Shown here piece by piece: positions 1-8,860 of a stretch of 64,000 nucleotides of DNA (position 1 is the first letter of the stretch; the number at the start of each line of letters is the position of its first letter). This stretch comes from DAISJI01 sp964559835 (GTDB lineage: Bacteria; Acidobacteriota; Terriglobia; Terriglobales; Acidobacteriaceae). The notes beneath the pieces are model-generated. The model saw only the letters and a program-made list of their open reading frames with translations, made no database searches and was not told the DNA's origin. The stretch lies in NCBI GenBank assembly GCA_964559835.1, contig CAZLJE010000011.1:1-64000 (forward strand), written 5' to 3'. Both the position numbers and the translations under genes were made by a program.

Positions 1-571
1 GCTCGCCGACGCCCGCGAACACCGAGTAGCCGCCGTGCTGCTTGGCGACATTATTGATGAGCTCCATGATGACGACCGTCTTGCCGACACCCGCGCCGCC
101 GAACAACCCAATCTTGCCACCCTTGAGGAATGGCTGGATCAGGTCGATGACCTTCACGCCGGTGACGAACATCTCCGCCGTCGTCGCCTGCTCGTCGAAC
201 GCTGGCGCGAGGCGATGGATCGGATGTTTTTCCTTGGCAGGGATCGGGCCAAGCTGGTCCACCGGCTCGCCGATCACGTTCATAACGCGTCCGAGCGTGC
301 CCTTGCCCACGGGGACCGAGATCGGCCCGCCCAGATCGATGGCCTTCATGCCGCGTACCATGCCGTCGGTCGGCTCCATCGCGACGCAGCGCACGCGGCC
401 TTCGCCAAGGTGCTGCTGCACTTCGAGGATGACGTTGATCGGCATGGGCACAGTAAAGCCGTCGCTCGTTACCCGCAACGCCTCGTAGATCGGCGGCAGA
501 TTGGCTTCTTCGAACTGCACGTCCACCGCCGGACCGGCGATCTGAATCACGCTTCCAATGTTTTGTGCCAT
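1..571 (-). CDS. atpD: ATP synthase F1 subunit beta, N-terminal part (cut by window edge)
   Basis: Catalytic beta subunit of F1; it binds and converts ADP/ATP at the alpha-beta interfaces. Translation from the ATG at 571 begins MAQNIGSVIQIAGPAVDVQF, the standard beta N-terminal barrel, and continues through GRVMNVIGEPVD to the Walker A loop GGAGVGKT near residue 160. The reading frame runs off the window at base 1 after about 190 residues, so the C-terminal two thirds is missing. No clear ribosome binding site precedes the ATG; the leader is the repeat element at 589-652. It is the last atp gene visible, downstream of atpG. Confidence 0.97.
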   Translation of the reverse strand, partial: MAQNIGSVIQIAGPAVDVQFEEANLPPIYEALRVTSDGFTVPMPINVILEVQQHLGEGRVRCVAMEPTDGMVRGMKAIDLGGPISVPVGKGTLGRVMNVIGEPVDQLGPIPAKEKHPIHRLAPAFDEQATTAEMFVTGVKVIDLIQPFLKGGKIGLFGGAGVGKTVVIMELINNVAKQHGGYSVFAGVGE

Positions 572-588
572 AAGAACTCGATTCAATG

Positions 589-652
589 CTTCAAGGTTTC
601 AATGTTTCCAAGGTTCCGCGAGAAACGTTCAAAACCTTGAAACCTTCGAAAC
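589..652. repeat. Degenerate-repeat palindrome between atpG and atpD
   Basis: The first arm carries variants of TTTCAAGG (tcaaggtttc, tttccaaggtt) and the second the reverse-complement variants (aaaaccttga, aaccttcgaa). The two arms can fold into an imperfect hairpin around the centre near 617. It fills the spacer between two genes of one operon. Confidence 0.7.
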
Positions 653-655
653 GCG

Positions 656-1693
656 TCACAAAGCGGCAGCGCCGCTTACGATCTCGATGATCTCTTTCGT
701 GATCTTCGCCTGCCGCACGCGGTTCATGGCCAGCGTCAGCGCGTCGATCATGTCGCCCGCGTTCTTGGTCGCCGAATCCATCGCCGTCATGCGCGCCGCA
801 TGTTCCGACGCGACCGATTCCAGCATCGCCCGCCAGATCTGCCCGGTCACATACTTCGGCAGCAGGCTATTGAACAGCTCTTCCGGCGGCTGCGCGTAGA
901 TGTAGTCCACGTTCGCCGTCGCAAACTCCTTTGCTCGACGGTCCATCTCGCTGGTGTCCGCCTCGCGCGTGGCGACACCGGCTGCACGTGCCGCTTCCGC
1001 TGCCGCCTCGCGCTGCTCGGTGGTCAACTCCTCCGCCATCTCGATGCGGGGCGCGCCGATCTCCTCGATGGGCAGCAGGTGGTCCACCACTAGCCGCTGT
1101 GCGATCACCGACTTGAATTCGTTGTAGATCAGGTACACCGAATCGATCTCGCCCTTGGTGTAGCGCTCGATCACGCTCTCGGCAAACTGGCGGATATATT
1201 CGAACTCGAGCTTGCTCATGATGCCGACGTGCTCGCCGACGATCTGCACCCGGCCGGCGCGCTGCTCCTGGTCGGACTGGGCAATCGGGAAGCGCCGCTT
1301 GAGCACGTCGCGTCCCTTGCGACCGACGGCCTCGATATCGACGTTCTGCTCGGTCTTGGTGTCCAGGAAGCGCATCGCCGCCTTGGTGATGTTGGTGTTG
1401 AATGCGCCCGCCAGCCCACGATCGCCGGTCACGACAATGACGAGGATGTTCTTCTCTTCGCGGCGCGCCAGCAGCGGATGCTTCGGCTCCCCGCTCTCGG
1501 GATCGTAAATCTCCGCCCTCGACACCAGCGACTTCAGCACGTTCGTCAGCATCTGCCCGTACGGACGCGCGGACAACGCGCGGTCCTGCGCCTTGCGCAG
1601 CCGCGCCGCCGAGATCATCTTCATGGCCTGCGTGATCTGGCGCGTGTTCTTCACGCTCCGGATACGCCGCCGAATATCGAGAATGTTAGCCAT
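656..1693 (-). CDS. atpG: ATP synthase F1 subunit gamma with a long insertion
   Basis: Central rotor shaft of F1. The N-terminal helix (MANILDIRRRIRSVKNTRQI) and C-terminal helix (ending EIIEIVSGAAAL) are canonical. At 345 residues it is longer than the usual 285-295. The excess is a charged, alanine- and glutamate-rich stretch at about residues 212-258, between the DHLLPI strand and the QPPEELF helix. That is the place where cyanobacterial and chloroplast gamma carry their regulatory insertion. This insertion has no cysteine, so thiol control as in chloroplasts is not expected. No obvious Shine-Dalgarno precedes the ATG. Confidence 0.96.
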   Translation of the reverse strand: MANILDIRRRIRSVKNTRQITQAMKMISAARLRKAQDRALSARPYGQMLTNVLKSLVSRAEIYDPESGEPKHPLLARREEKNILVIVVTGDRGLAGAFNTNITKAAMRFLDTKTEQNVDIEAVGRKGRDVLKRRFPIAQSDQEQRAGRVQIVGEHVGIMSKLEFEYIRQFAESVIERYTKGEIDSVYLIYNEFKSVIAQRLVVDHLLPIEEIGAPRIEMAEELTTEQREAAAEAARAAGVATREADTSEMDRRAKEFATANVDYIYAQPPEELFNSLLPKYVTGQIWRAMLESVASEHAARMTAMDSATKNAGDMIDALTLAMNRVRQAKITKEIIEIVSGAAAL

Positions 1694-1710
1694 GCGTCAG
1701 TTCGTCGTGT

Positions 1711-1772
1711 CGTATTCCGTATCACGTATTCCGTATTCCGGCCCGACATACGGAATACGAGATACGGAATAC
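1711..1772. repeat. Degenerate-repeat palindrome upstream of atpG
   Basis: GTATTCCGT occurs at 1712 with variants near 1726 and 1733. Its reverse complement ACGGAATAC occurs at 1750 and 1764. Together they form an imperfect stem with several possible registers. The last base overlaps the stop codon of the 59-residue gene. Confidence 0.75.
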
Positions 1773-1951
1773 TACTTCCCTGCTGCCTTCTTCTTGCTCG
1801 TCCCGTTCTCGGCGCCGCGGCTCTGATTCAGGATCATCAACTGCCGCGCGACTTCCAATGTTGCCAGCGCCTGTGCCAGCGCGACCTTATCGTTCGCACG
1901 CGATAGTTTGCGCGTGTCCTCGATCAATTCCTCGATCTGCTCCAGCGTCAT
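1772..1951 (-). CDS. Small uncharacterised protein inside the ATP synthase operon (59 aa)
   Basis: An open frame of 59 codons between atpA and atpG, beginning MTLEQIEELIEDTRKLSRAN and ending in a lysine-rich tail (TSKKKAAGK). A strong ribosome binding site, GGAGGCGTT, sits directly before the ATG. The start lies only 14 nt after the atpA stop, so co-translation with atpA is likely. The composition is almost entirely helix-forming, with an acidic N-terminus and basic C-terminus, and no membrane segment. I do not recognise a family. Operon position suggests a link to F1 assembly or regulation, but that is inference from context alone. Confidence 0.75.
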   Translation of the reverse strand: MTLEQIEELIEDTRKLSRANDKVALAQALATLEVARQLMILNQSRGAENGTSKKKAAGK

Positions 1952-1965
1952 AACGCCTCCACAAT

Positions 1966-3504
<1,539 letters not shown>

Positions 3505-3510
3505 AAAAAA

Positions 3511-3598
3511 CCAGTTGCCAGTTGCTAGTTGCTAGTTGTCAGTTGCTAGTGAGAGGCCTCAGCCGCTGGCAACTAGCAACCAGCAACTAGCAACTGCC
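3511..3598. repeat. Degenerate-repeat palindrome between atpH and atpA
   Basis: Arm one (3511-3550) is four variants of AGTTGCTAGTTG. Arm two (3566-3598) is the reverse-complement series CAACTAGCAACC. The arms can pair over about 30 bp. The element constitutes the leader of atpA in the operon. Confidence 0.8.
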
Positions 3599-3602
3599 TT
3601 TA

Positions 3603-4142
3603 TTATTCCGCCGAGAGCCTTTCCTTCATCTTCTCCAACTGCCCCTTCACGCTGCCGTCATAGATCGTGCTTCCCAGCCGGACGACGGCGCCTCCGAGCA
3701 GCGTGCGGTCGGTCGCGTAACTCGCCCGGACCTTCTTGCCCGTCAGGTGCTCCATCTGCGTTTCCAGTTCGCGCTGCTCTTCCGGCGACAACTCGCGCGC
3801 GCTGGTGACTTCCGCTTCCGCAAGCCCCAGCCGGCGGTCCATCTCGAGCTGCACTTGTTTCGCAATCTCCGGCAGCGCTGCGATGCGGCGGTGGTCCATC
3901 AGAACGGCGATAAAATTCCTGACCGGCCTGGAGATTTGTTCGCGCACAACGATCGCATCCAGCAGCTTCCGCTTCTGCGCCGCAGGGATAGCGGGGTTAT
4001 CCCAGACGTGGCGCAACTCGGGGCTGACCTTGAGCAGGTCCAGGATCAACCTCAGTTCCAGCGCGACGGCAACGCCGTCCAACTTCATGTCGCTTACGAC
4101 GTCCACGAGGGCGCGCGCGTACCGGCTGTTCACTTCCGCCAT
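3603..4142 (-). CDS. atpH: ATP synthase F1 subunit delta (OSCP)
   Basis: Peripheral stalk cap that joins F1 to the b subunits. 179 residues, normal length. The N-terminus MAEVNSRYARALVDVV is the OSCP start, and the C-terminal domain contains GSTIYDGSVKGQLEKMKERL, the conserved delta signature. Its ATG follows immediately on the TAA of atpF (TAAATG), so it is probably translated by ribosomes coming off atpF. Confidence 0.96.
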   Translation of the reverse strand: MAEVNSRYARALVDVVSDMKLDGVAVALELRLILDLLKVSPELRHVWDNPAIPAAQKRKLLDAIVVREQISRPVRNFIAVLMDHRRIAALPEIAKQVQLEMDRRLGLAEAEVTSARELSPEEQRELETQMEHLTGKKVRASYATDRTLLGGAVVRLGSTIYDGSVKGQLEKMKERLSAE

Positions 4143-4880
4143 TTATCGCGCCTTCCTTCCGTCAGCGGTGGTCAACTCGCGCGAGAACTTCTGTACCAGC
4201 GCGCGGTCCGTGCTCGCATCCACCTCGATCTTCTGCTCCGCCAGGGTGACGGCCAGTTCCGCTGCGTACGCCTTCAATTCGCGCTGCGCCAGGCGCGCCG
4301 CGCTCTCGATCTCCGCCTGCGCACCCTCGACGATCCGTCGCGACTCTTCCTCCGCCGCCGCCCGGATCCGTGACTCTTCGCCGGCTGCTTCCGTTTCCGC
4401 CGACGCACGCATTTGCGCGATCTCCTGGTCCAGCTTCGCGAGGCGATTTTCAATGTCGCTCAGCCGGCGGTTCGCCTCGGCGCTCGCGGCCTGCGCTTCC
4501 TCCATGGTCTTCCGGATCGTCGCCGTGCGCGCGCGGAATGCGGCGGGTACGTTCTTCTTCCACAACCAGCCGATTGCCACCGCGATGATGAGGAAATCGA
4601 TCGAGTACAGAACCCAGTACTCGGCCTCGACGCTGATACCGAGTTTCGATGCGATCCAGCGGACCGTCGGCGAGTGCTTGAACTCCGCGTTCTCGCCACC
4701 TTCCGCCGCCTCGTTCGATTCGTGCGCCAATTGCTGACCTGGAGATTGGTCGCGGTCCGATTGCGCTTGGCTAACCGGCGCCCGACCTTGGCCGGGGTTG
4801 GAAGGATGGGCAGAATCCTGCGCCGCCACTCCGACGGACAGCGCCACGGCAATCGCGATAAGCGCCAGTAACTTCTTCAC
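4143..4880 (-). CDS. atpF: ATP synthase F0 subunit b with an N-terminal signal-peptide-like extension
   Basis: Peripheral-stalk subunit, 245 residues against about 155-165 in typical b proteins. It starts with a signal-peptide-like segment (MKKLLALIAIAVALSVGVAA), then about 65 polar residues rich in Q, S, E and D. The single b-type membrane segment is at about residues 88-107, followed by a long charged coiled coil and a C-terminal delta-binding part. The extension would place a soluble segment outside the membrane. It starts at GTG 4880, overlapping the stop of the b' gene by four bases (GTGA), the usual coupling arrangement. Confidence 0.88.
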   Translation of the reverse strand: MKKLLALIAIAVALSVGVAAQDSAHPSNPGQGRAPVSQAQSDRDQSPGQQLAHESNEAAEGGENAEFKHSPTVRWIASKLGISVEAEYWVLYSIDFLIIAVAIGWLWKKNVPAAFRARTATIRKTMEEAQAASAEANRRLSDIENRLAKLDQEIAQMRASAETEAAGEESRIRAAAEEESRRIVEGAQAEIESAARLAQRELKAYAAELAVTLAEQKIEVDASTDRALVQKFSRELTTADGRKAR

Positions 4881-5344
4881 ATACCACCGCCCGCCGGAAT
4901 ACCCACGGGCTTCAGGACGGTCCGAATCACCTCGATGGCCAGCCGCTCGCTCTCGGGCCGCAGTTGCGCCTTCGCCGCTTCCGTCTGCCTGGCGATGTTG
5001 TTGCGCGCTTCGGCGACCTGGGCGGTGGCTTTCTCACGCGCAGCGCGTACAATCTCCGCGCGCGCATTCAGCGCTGCCTGGCGTCGCGCTTCCTGCGCCT
5101 TGAAGATCGCCACCCGCGCCTCACGCAGACGCTGCTCATATTCGGATGTCTTCGCCTCGGCGGCCGAGATGTCCGCCTTAGCTTTTTGCACCGCGCCCTC
5201 GGTGCGCTCGTAACGGTCCGCGAGCACCTTGCTCAACGGCTTGTGCACGACGAGACGATAGGCGGCGAACACGATCAGGAACACGATGATCGTGGGAATG
5301 CTTCCGAGCGCAATTTCGCCTAGCTGCCGAAGAGTCTCTTCCAT
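4877..5344 (-). CDS. ATP synthase F0 subunit b' (second b-type stalk subunit)
   Basis: 155 residues from the ATG at 5344 (MEETLRQLGEIALGSIPTII). One N-terminal membrane helix (about residues 15-32, TIIVFLIVFAAYRLVV) is followed by a coiled coil rich in A, E, K and R, as in b-type subunits. An upstream in-frame start would add 20 residues without family support. A first stalk gene paired with a second (atpF) indicates a heterodimeric b/b' stalk, as in photosynthetic bacteria and several other phyla. It is the first gene of the operon visible; atpB and atpE are not adjacent. Confidence 0.88.
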   Translation of the reverse strand: MEETLRQLGEIALGSIPTIIVFLIVFAAYRLVVHKPLSKVLADRYERTEGAVQKAKADISAAEAKTSEYEQRLREARVAIFKAQEARRQAALNARAEIVRAAREKATAQVAEARNNIARQTEAAKAQLRPESERLAIEVIRTVLKPVGIPAGGGM

Positions 5345-5402
5345 TATTAGAAAGGCTAAACCGGGCGCACAAACCCGGCCAACAGGTGATGTGGAACAGT
5401 CC

Positions 5403-5432
5403 AAACTACCATCCTGTGGAATTCCGCGTCAA
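5403..5432 (-). promoter_or_regulatory. Candidate sigma-70 promoter for the atp operon
   Basis: On the minus strand TTGACG is followed after 18 bases by TAGTTT. This would start transcription about 50 nt before the b' ATG. The -10 is a moderate match only. Confidence 0.4.
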
Positions 5433-5555
5433 CCGTGTATTGCGTTGATTTTGAACTGATTCCAGCTCTGACGCGTGGATGTCCGGGGCAATTCGGGCAC
5501 TTCAAAGTTCCCTTTCCGGGCTGCCGGCGTGCTTGCGATTTTCCCCATTCGGCTC

Positions 5556-5583
5556 TTGACATCGGCGCGGAGGGGGCTACGAT
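5556..5583 (+). promoter_or_regulatory. Sigma-70-type promoter upstream of the putative small RNA
   Basis: A perfect -35 TTGACA (5556-5561) and a -10 TACGAT (5578-5583) separated by 16 bases. The expected start at about 5590 lies directly before the two-hairpin RNA. Confidence 0.6.
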
Positions 5584-5589
5584 GTAGGT

Positions 5590-5672
5590 ATCACCTCCGA
5601 TCCGATTCAGGATCGAATGGGCGATTGGCTAAGGAAACGTCACCGCTCCTTAATCAATCGCCCATTTTGATT
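5590..5672 (+). ncRNA. Putative small RNA with two adjacent hairpins
   Basis: Hairpin 1: CGATCC (5598-5603) pairs with GGATCG (5610-5615) around a GATTCA loop. Hairpin 2 starts at the next base: AATGGGCGATTG (5616-5627) pairs perfectly with CAATCGCCCATT (5655-5666). It is extended after a small internal loop by TAAGGA (5630-5635) with TCCTTA (5647-5652). A T-rich tail (TTTTGATTT) follows, resembling a weak intrinsic terminator. A good promoter precedes it and no credible open frame crosses it. It could be a free small RNA or the structured leader of the gene at 5799. I do not assign a known family; Acido-1 type RNAs are one thing to compare. Confidence 0.6.
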
Positions 5673-5798
5673 TGGGAAAAGAAGTGATCAGTAATCAGTG
5701 GTCAGTAATTAGCAGGTGACTGGCCCTTTCTTCTTCCGAGTGTTTCCTCATCGGACAACTTGTGGTTCCCGCCATCGTGTGCCAGTCTCCCGGCATAG

Positions 5799-6605
5799 AT
5801 GCGGGACGAGATTGTTGCTCTTCTATTACTAAATGTTTTGCTGCTCGCCGTCCTGCCGGCGCGCGCGCAAGCTCCTTTTGTCACCGATGACGTAGGCGTG
5901 GCCGAGTACCACCGCTTCCACTTTGAATTCAACAACGAATACGACATTCTGCAGGACTCCGCCGTGCCCAACCTGCGACAAAATACGGCCAACTTCAAGT
6001 TCAGCTACGGCCTGCTGCACAATCTCGAAGTCGGCTTCGACAACCAGCTCCTCGGGATCCTCAACGCCCCGTCCACGTTCCTGCCCCGCTCTGCTGTTGG
6101 GTATGGAGATCTGGACCTGTCGGTGAAATGGAACTTCCTGAAGGAAGGAACAAGCTGGCACCATCCTGCCCTGGCTGCCAGCTTGAATATCGAAGTCCCC
6201 ACCGGCGATGAGCGTCGTCAACTCGGCTCCGGCATCGTGGACTATTACCTCAACTTCATCGCCCAGACATCGGTCACCGACAAGAACACTCTCCGCTTGA
6301 ACTCCGGGATCTACTTCGCGGGAAACACTCTGACCGGGGCGGAAGGGATTCGCAGCACCAGCGGCCTTGTGTTTACCGGAGGTATGTCATTCGTCCGCCA
6401 ATTCACGCCCAAGCTGGACGTGGGCGTGGAGGCGTTCGCAGCCTTTACGCAGAATCTCAATCTTGGCCGCGGACAACTGCAGACCCAGGTCGGCGGCAAT
6501 TACGCTATCCGCAAGAACATGACGATCGATTTCGGGCTCATCGAGGGCTATTACCAGGCGAGCCCGAAGGTCGGACCAATCGTGGGGATGTCGATCAATT
6601 TCTGA
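5799..6605 (+). CDS. Exported outer-membrane beta-barrel-type protein
   Basis: 268 residues. The N-terminus MRDEIVALLLLNVLLLAVLPARAQA is a signal peptide with a likely cut after ARA. The rest alternates aromatic and hydrophobic residues in barrel-like strands, for example VGYGDLDLSVKWNFL and TQVGGNYAIRKNMTID, and ends in GMSINF with the terminal phenylalanine typical of outer-membrane barrels. The motif GYGDLDLSVKW resembles proteins of the phenol-degradation MetA/transporter-like family. Substrate unknown. A small RNA or structured leader lies just upstream. Confidence 0.75.
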   Translation: MRDEIVALLLLNVLLLAVLPARAQAPFVTDDVGVAEYHRFHFEFNNEYDILQDSAVPNLRQNTANFKFSYGLLHNLEVGFDNQLLGILNAPSTFLPRSAVGYGDLDLSVKWNFLKEGTSWHHPALAASLNIEVPTGDERRQLGSGIVDYYLNFIAQTSVTDKNTLRLNSGIYFAGNTLTGAEGIRSTSGLVFTGGMSFVRQFTPKLDVGVEAFAAFTQNLNLGRGQLQTQVGGNYAIRKNMTIDFGLIEGYYQASPKVGPIVGMSINF

Positions 6606-6622
6606 GGGGCGCGACCACTCAT

Positions 6623-6856
6623 TGGTGATCAGTGTTCAGTGTTCAGTGTTCAGCCTGTTCTACTCAAGGTACAAGAGTTCAGCCTGTTCTACTCAAGGTA
6701 CAAGAAGGGTTGGGCAGCCTTGACCCTGTCGTCGACTGATAGAACCATGTCGGCGAACTCACCGTCCCGATCGAACCGTTTCCCGGTCCTCACCTGCGCA
6801 CCTAACGAGCGCGTCAGGTCACACCTCCTGATCACCGACCACTGATCACTGACCAC
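6623..6856. repeat. Long degenerate palindrome with an internal perfect 29-nt tandem duplication
   Basis: The left arm (6623-6655) repeats GTGTTCA/GTGATCA words, and the right arm (6829-6856) carries the reverse-complement series CTGATCACC, CTGATCACTGACC. Between them a 29-nt unit beginning GTTCAGCCTG is duplicated without a mismatch (6648-6676 and 6677-6705). The interior holds no credible gene. It separates the convergent outer-membrane gene and hflX. Confidence 0.75.
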
Positions 6857-8257
6857 CTACTCGATGACGAACTTCGAGACTTTCCTCACGATCGACTCCG
6901 GCGCCTCCGCTTCCAGTTCCACCAGCCCATCCTTATATTTGCGCGAATAGACGCGAGCGCTACCCTCGATGGTCGCCAGCGCCTTTCCCTCGCTCTGCGG
7001 GATGCGCAGGTGCACCGTTCGCACCGGATCTTCCTCCAGCATGCGATCGATCCGCTCCAGCAAACCGTCCAGCCCGATCGCGCGCATCGCCGACACGTGA
7101 ACCGTATTCTCCGAATCGCGCAGCCCTTCGCGTTCGACCGACCCCATCCGGTCGATCTTGTTCATTACAAACAAGCGCGGTTTCTTGTCGGCCTCAAGTT
7201 CCTTCAGGACTTCGAGCACCTGCGCGTCCTGCTCGGCGCGGATCGGGCTGGTCGCATCCGTGACGTGAATGATGAGCGACGCCTTCTGCACCTCTTCCAA
7301 TGTCGCGCGGAAGGCCTTCACGAGCGTGTGCGGCAGGTTGCGGATGAACCCCACGGTGTCGCTCATCAGCACCTTGCGCTTGGACGGCAGCGTGACCGCC
7401 CGGATCGTCGGGTCGAGCGTGGCGAACATCTTGTTCGACGCCAGCACACCCGCCTGCGTCAGCGCATTGAAGAGCGTGCTCTTGCCGGCATTCGTGTATC
7501 CGACCAGCGCGACGGTCGCCACCGGCACCGATTCCCTTCTCTGCCGCTGTTGCGCGCGGATCCGCCGCACATTGTCCAACTGCTCCTCGACGTGCCGGAC
7601 GCGGCGATAGATCTTGCGCCGGTCGGTCTCCAACTGCGTTTCGCCGGGGCCGCGCGTCCCGATGCCGCCGCCCAACTGCGACATTTCCACGCCGCGTCCG
7701 CCGAGCCGCGGCAGCAGGTACTGCAATTGCGCGAGCTCGACCTGCAACTGGCCCTCTCGCGTGCGCGCGTGCCGGGCAAAGATGTCGAGGATGAGCTGGG
7801 TGCGGTCGATCACGCGCGGATCGACCTCGGCTTCGATATTGCGTTGCTGCGACGGCGAAAGTTCGTGGTCGAAGATGATGACGTCGGCGTGCGACATCGC
7901 GGCCGCGCCCGAAAGCTCCTGCAATTTGCCGCGCCCGATCAGCGTCGCCGGGTCCGGCTTATCGCGATGCTGCAGGAATTCGCCAACCACTTCTCCGCCC
8001 GCGCTCTTCGCCAGTTCGTGCAATTCCGCGAGCGATTCCTCGGCCGAGAACTTCGGTTGCTGCGGCCTGCGTGACTCCGCCGAAGCAGCCGCCGCTTGCC
8101 GCGCCGCGCGCGCCCCCGGCGTGACCGAGCCGTCGTCTTCTTTCTTGCTGCTGCGGACGCGGTAATCCAGTCCGACGAGGAAGACCTTCTCCGGTCCGCC
8201 GGACACACTTCTCCCCGATTGTGTGGAGACACTGCGTTTGGAATTCTGGCCAGCCAA
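6857..8257 (-). CDS. hflX: Ribosome-associated GTPase HflX
   Basis: GTPase that binds 50S subunits and splits stalled ribosomes. 466 residues. The HflX glycine-rich signature GGRGVEMSQLGGGIGTRGPG is followed by the G-domain motifs GYTNAGKST (G1), DTVGF (G3) and NKID (G4). The best start is TTG at 8257, eight bases after the hfq stop; the first internal ATG lies about 100 residues in, too deep in the conserved N-domain. The hfq-hflX order is the same as in many bacteria and suggests one transcript. Confidence 0.95.
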   Translation of the reverse strand: MAGQNSKRSVSTQSGRSVSGGPEKVFLVGLDYRVRSSKKEDDGSVTPGARAARQAAAASAESRRPQQPKFSAEESLAELHELAKSAGGEVVGEFLQHRDKPDPATLIGRGKLQELSGAAAMSHADVIIFDHELSPSQQRNIEAEVDPRVIDRTQLILDIFARHARTREGQLQVELAQLQYLLPRLGGRGVEMSQLGGGIGTRGPGETQLETDRRKIYRRVRHVEEQLDNVRRIRAQQRQRRESVPVATVALVGYTNAGKSTLFNALTQAGVLASNKMFATLDPTIRAVTLPSKRKVLMSDTVGFIRNLPHTLVKAFRATLEEVQKASLIIHVTDATSPIRAEQDAQVLEVLKELEADKKPRLFVMNKIDRMGSVEREGLRDSENTVHVSAMRAIGLDGLLERIDRMLEEDPVRTVHLRIPQSEGKALATIEGSARVYSRKYKDGLVELEAEAPESIVRKVSKFVIE

Positions 8258-8265
8258 CGAGACTG

Positions 8266-8595
8266 CTACCCCTGGGTTCCCGAGGGCGCGGGCGCCGTCT
8301 CATTGCTTGCTGGCGCCGCCGCTGCGGGCGGCTTCGCCTCGCCCGTCACCGGCCTGGCTTCGCCCGGACGCTCGTGCGCCATGTGCGTGCCTTTTGCCAT
8401 CACGACGGTCGAGATCGCGTGCTTGAAGATCAACTGTTCCTGGTTGTTGGTCTCGAGCACGACAGAATATTTATCAAACGAACGGATCCGCCCCGTCAGC
8501 TTCACTCCACTGAGCAGGTAAATAGTGATGTTGGACTTGTCCTTGCGAGCCGTATTCAAAAACGAGTCCTGGATGTTCTGCGCCGGCTTGTCCAT
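8266..8595 (-). CDS. hfq: RNA chaperone Hfq
   Basis: Sm-fold hexameric RNA chaperone. From the ATG at 8595, preceded by AGGAGA, the 109-residue product begins MDKPAQNIQDSFLNTARKDK. It contains Sm1 (ITIYLLSGVKLTGRIRSFDKY) and Sm2 (LIFKHAISTVV) with the proximal-face KH pair. The C-terminal 30 residues are a proline/alanine-rich tail. An upstream in-frame start would add 21 arginine-rich residues not seen in Hfq. A second Hfq-like gene is at 55124-55504. Confidence 0.95.
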   Translation of the reverse strand: MDKPAQNIQDSFLNTARKDKSNITIYLLSGVKLTGRIRSFDKYSVVLETNNQEQLIFKHAISTVVMAKGTHMAHERPGEARPVTGEAKPPAAAAPASNETAPAPSGTQG

Positions 8596-8759
8596 CTGCC
8601 GATCTCTCCTTGATTGAAACACCCATCGACTATGCCGAAAGGGCCACCGACTGCGCACGCGCCCGTCCGGCAGGGCACCTAAAGATAGTGCTACGGCCGC
8701 TTCTTTTCAACCTCCGCGCGCACGATTCCCGCTCTGCTACAATCGCGCCGCTCCCAAAA

Positions 8760-8850
8760 CAGTACTGAGTACCGAGTACTGAGTACCCAGCAAAGGCTTG
8801 TGAGAACGGGAGCCCGCCCCGGGCACTCAGTAGTCGGTACTCAGTAGTCG
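8760..8850. repeat. Degenerate-repeat palindrome upstream of the PuuD-like gene
   Basis: GTACTGAGTACC words are repeated at 8762-8787 and their complements (CACTCAGTAGTCGGTACTCAGTAGTC) at 8824-8849. A short GC-rich stretch lies in the centre. The element ends ten bases before the ATG, and the ribosome binding site GGAG follows it directly. Confidence 0.75.
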
Positions 8851-8860
8851 AGGAGATCTC

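Noticed and set aside
5702..5998. Minus-strand frame of 98 codons before the outer-membrane gene
   Set aside because: It overlaps the signal-peptide region of the supported plus-strand gene, has no ribosome binding site and no recognisable domain.
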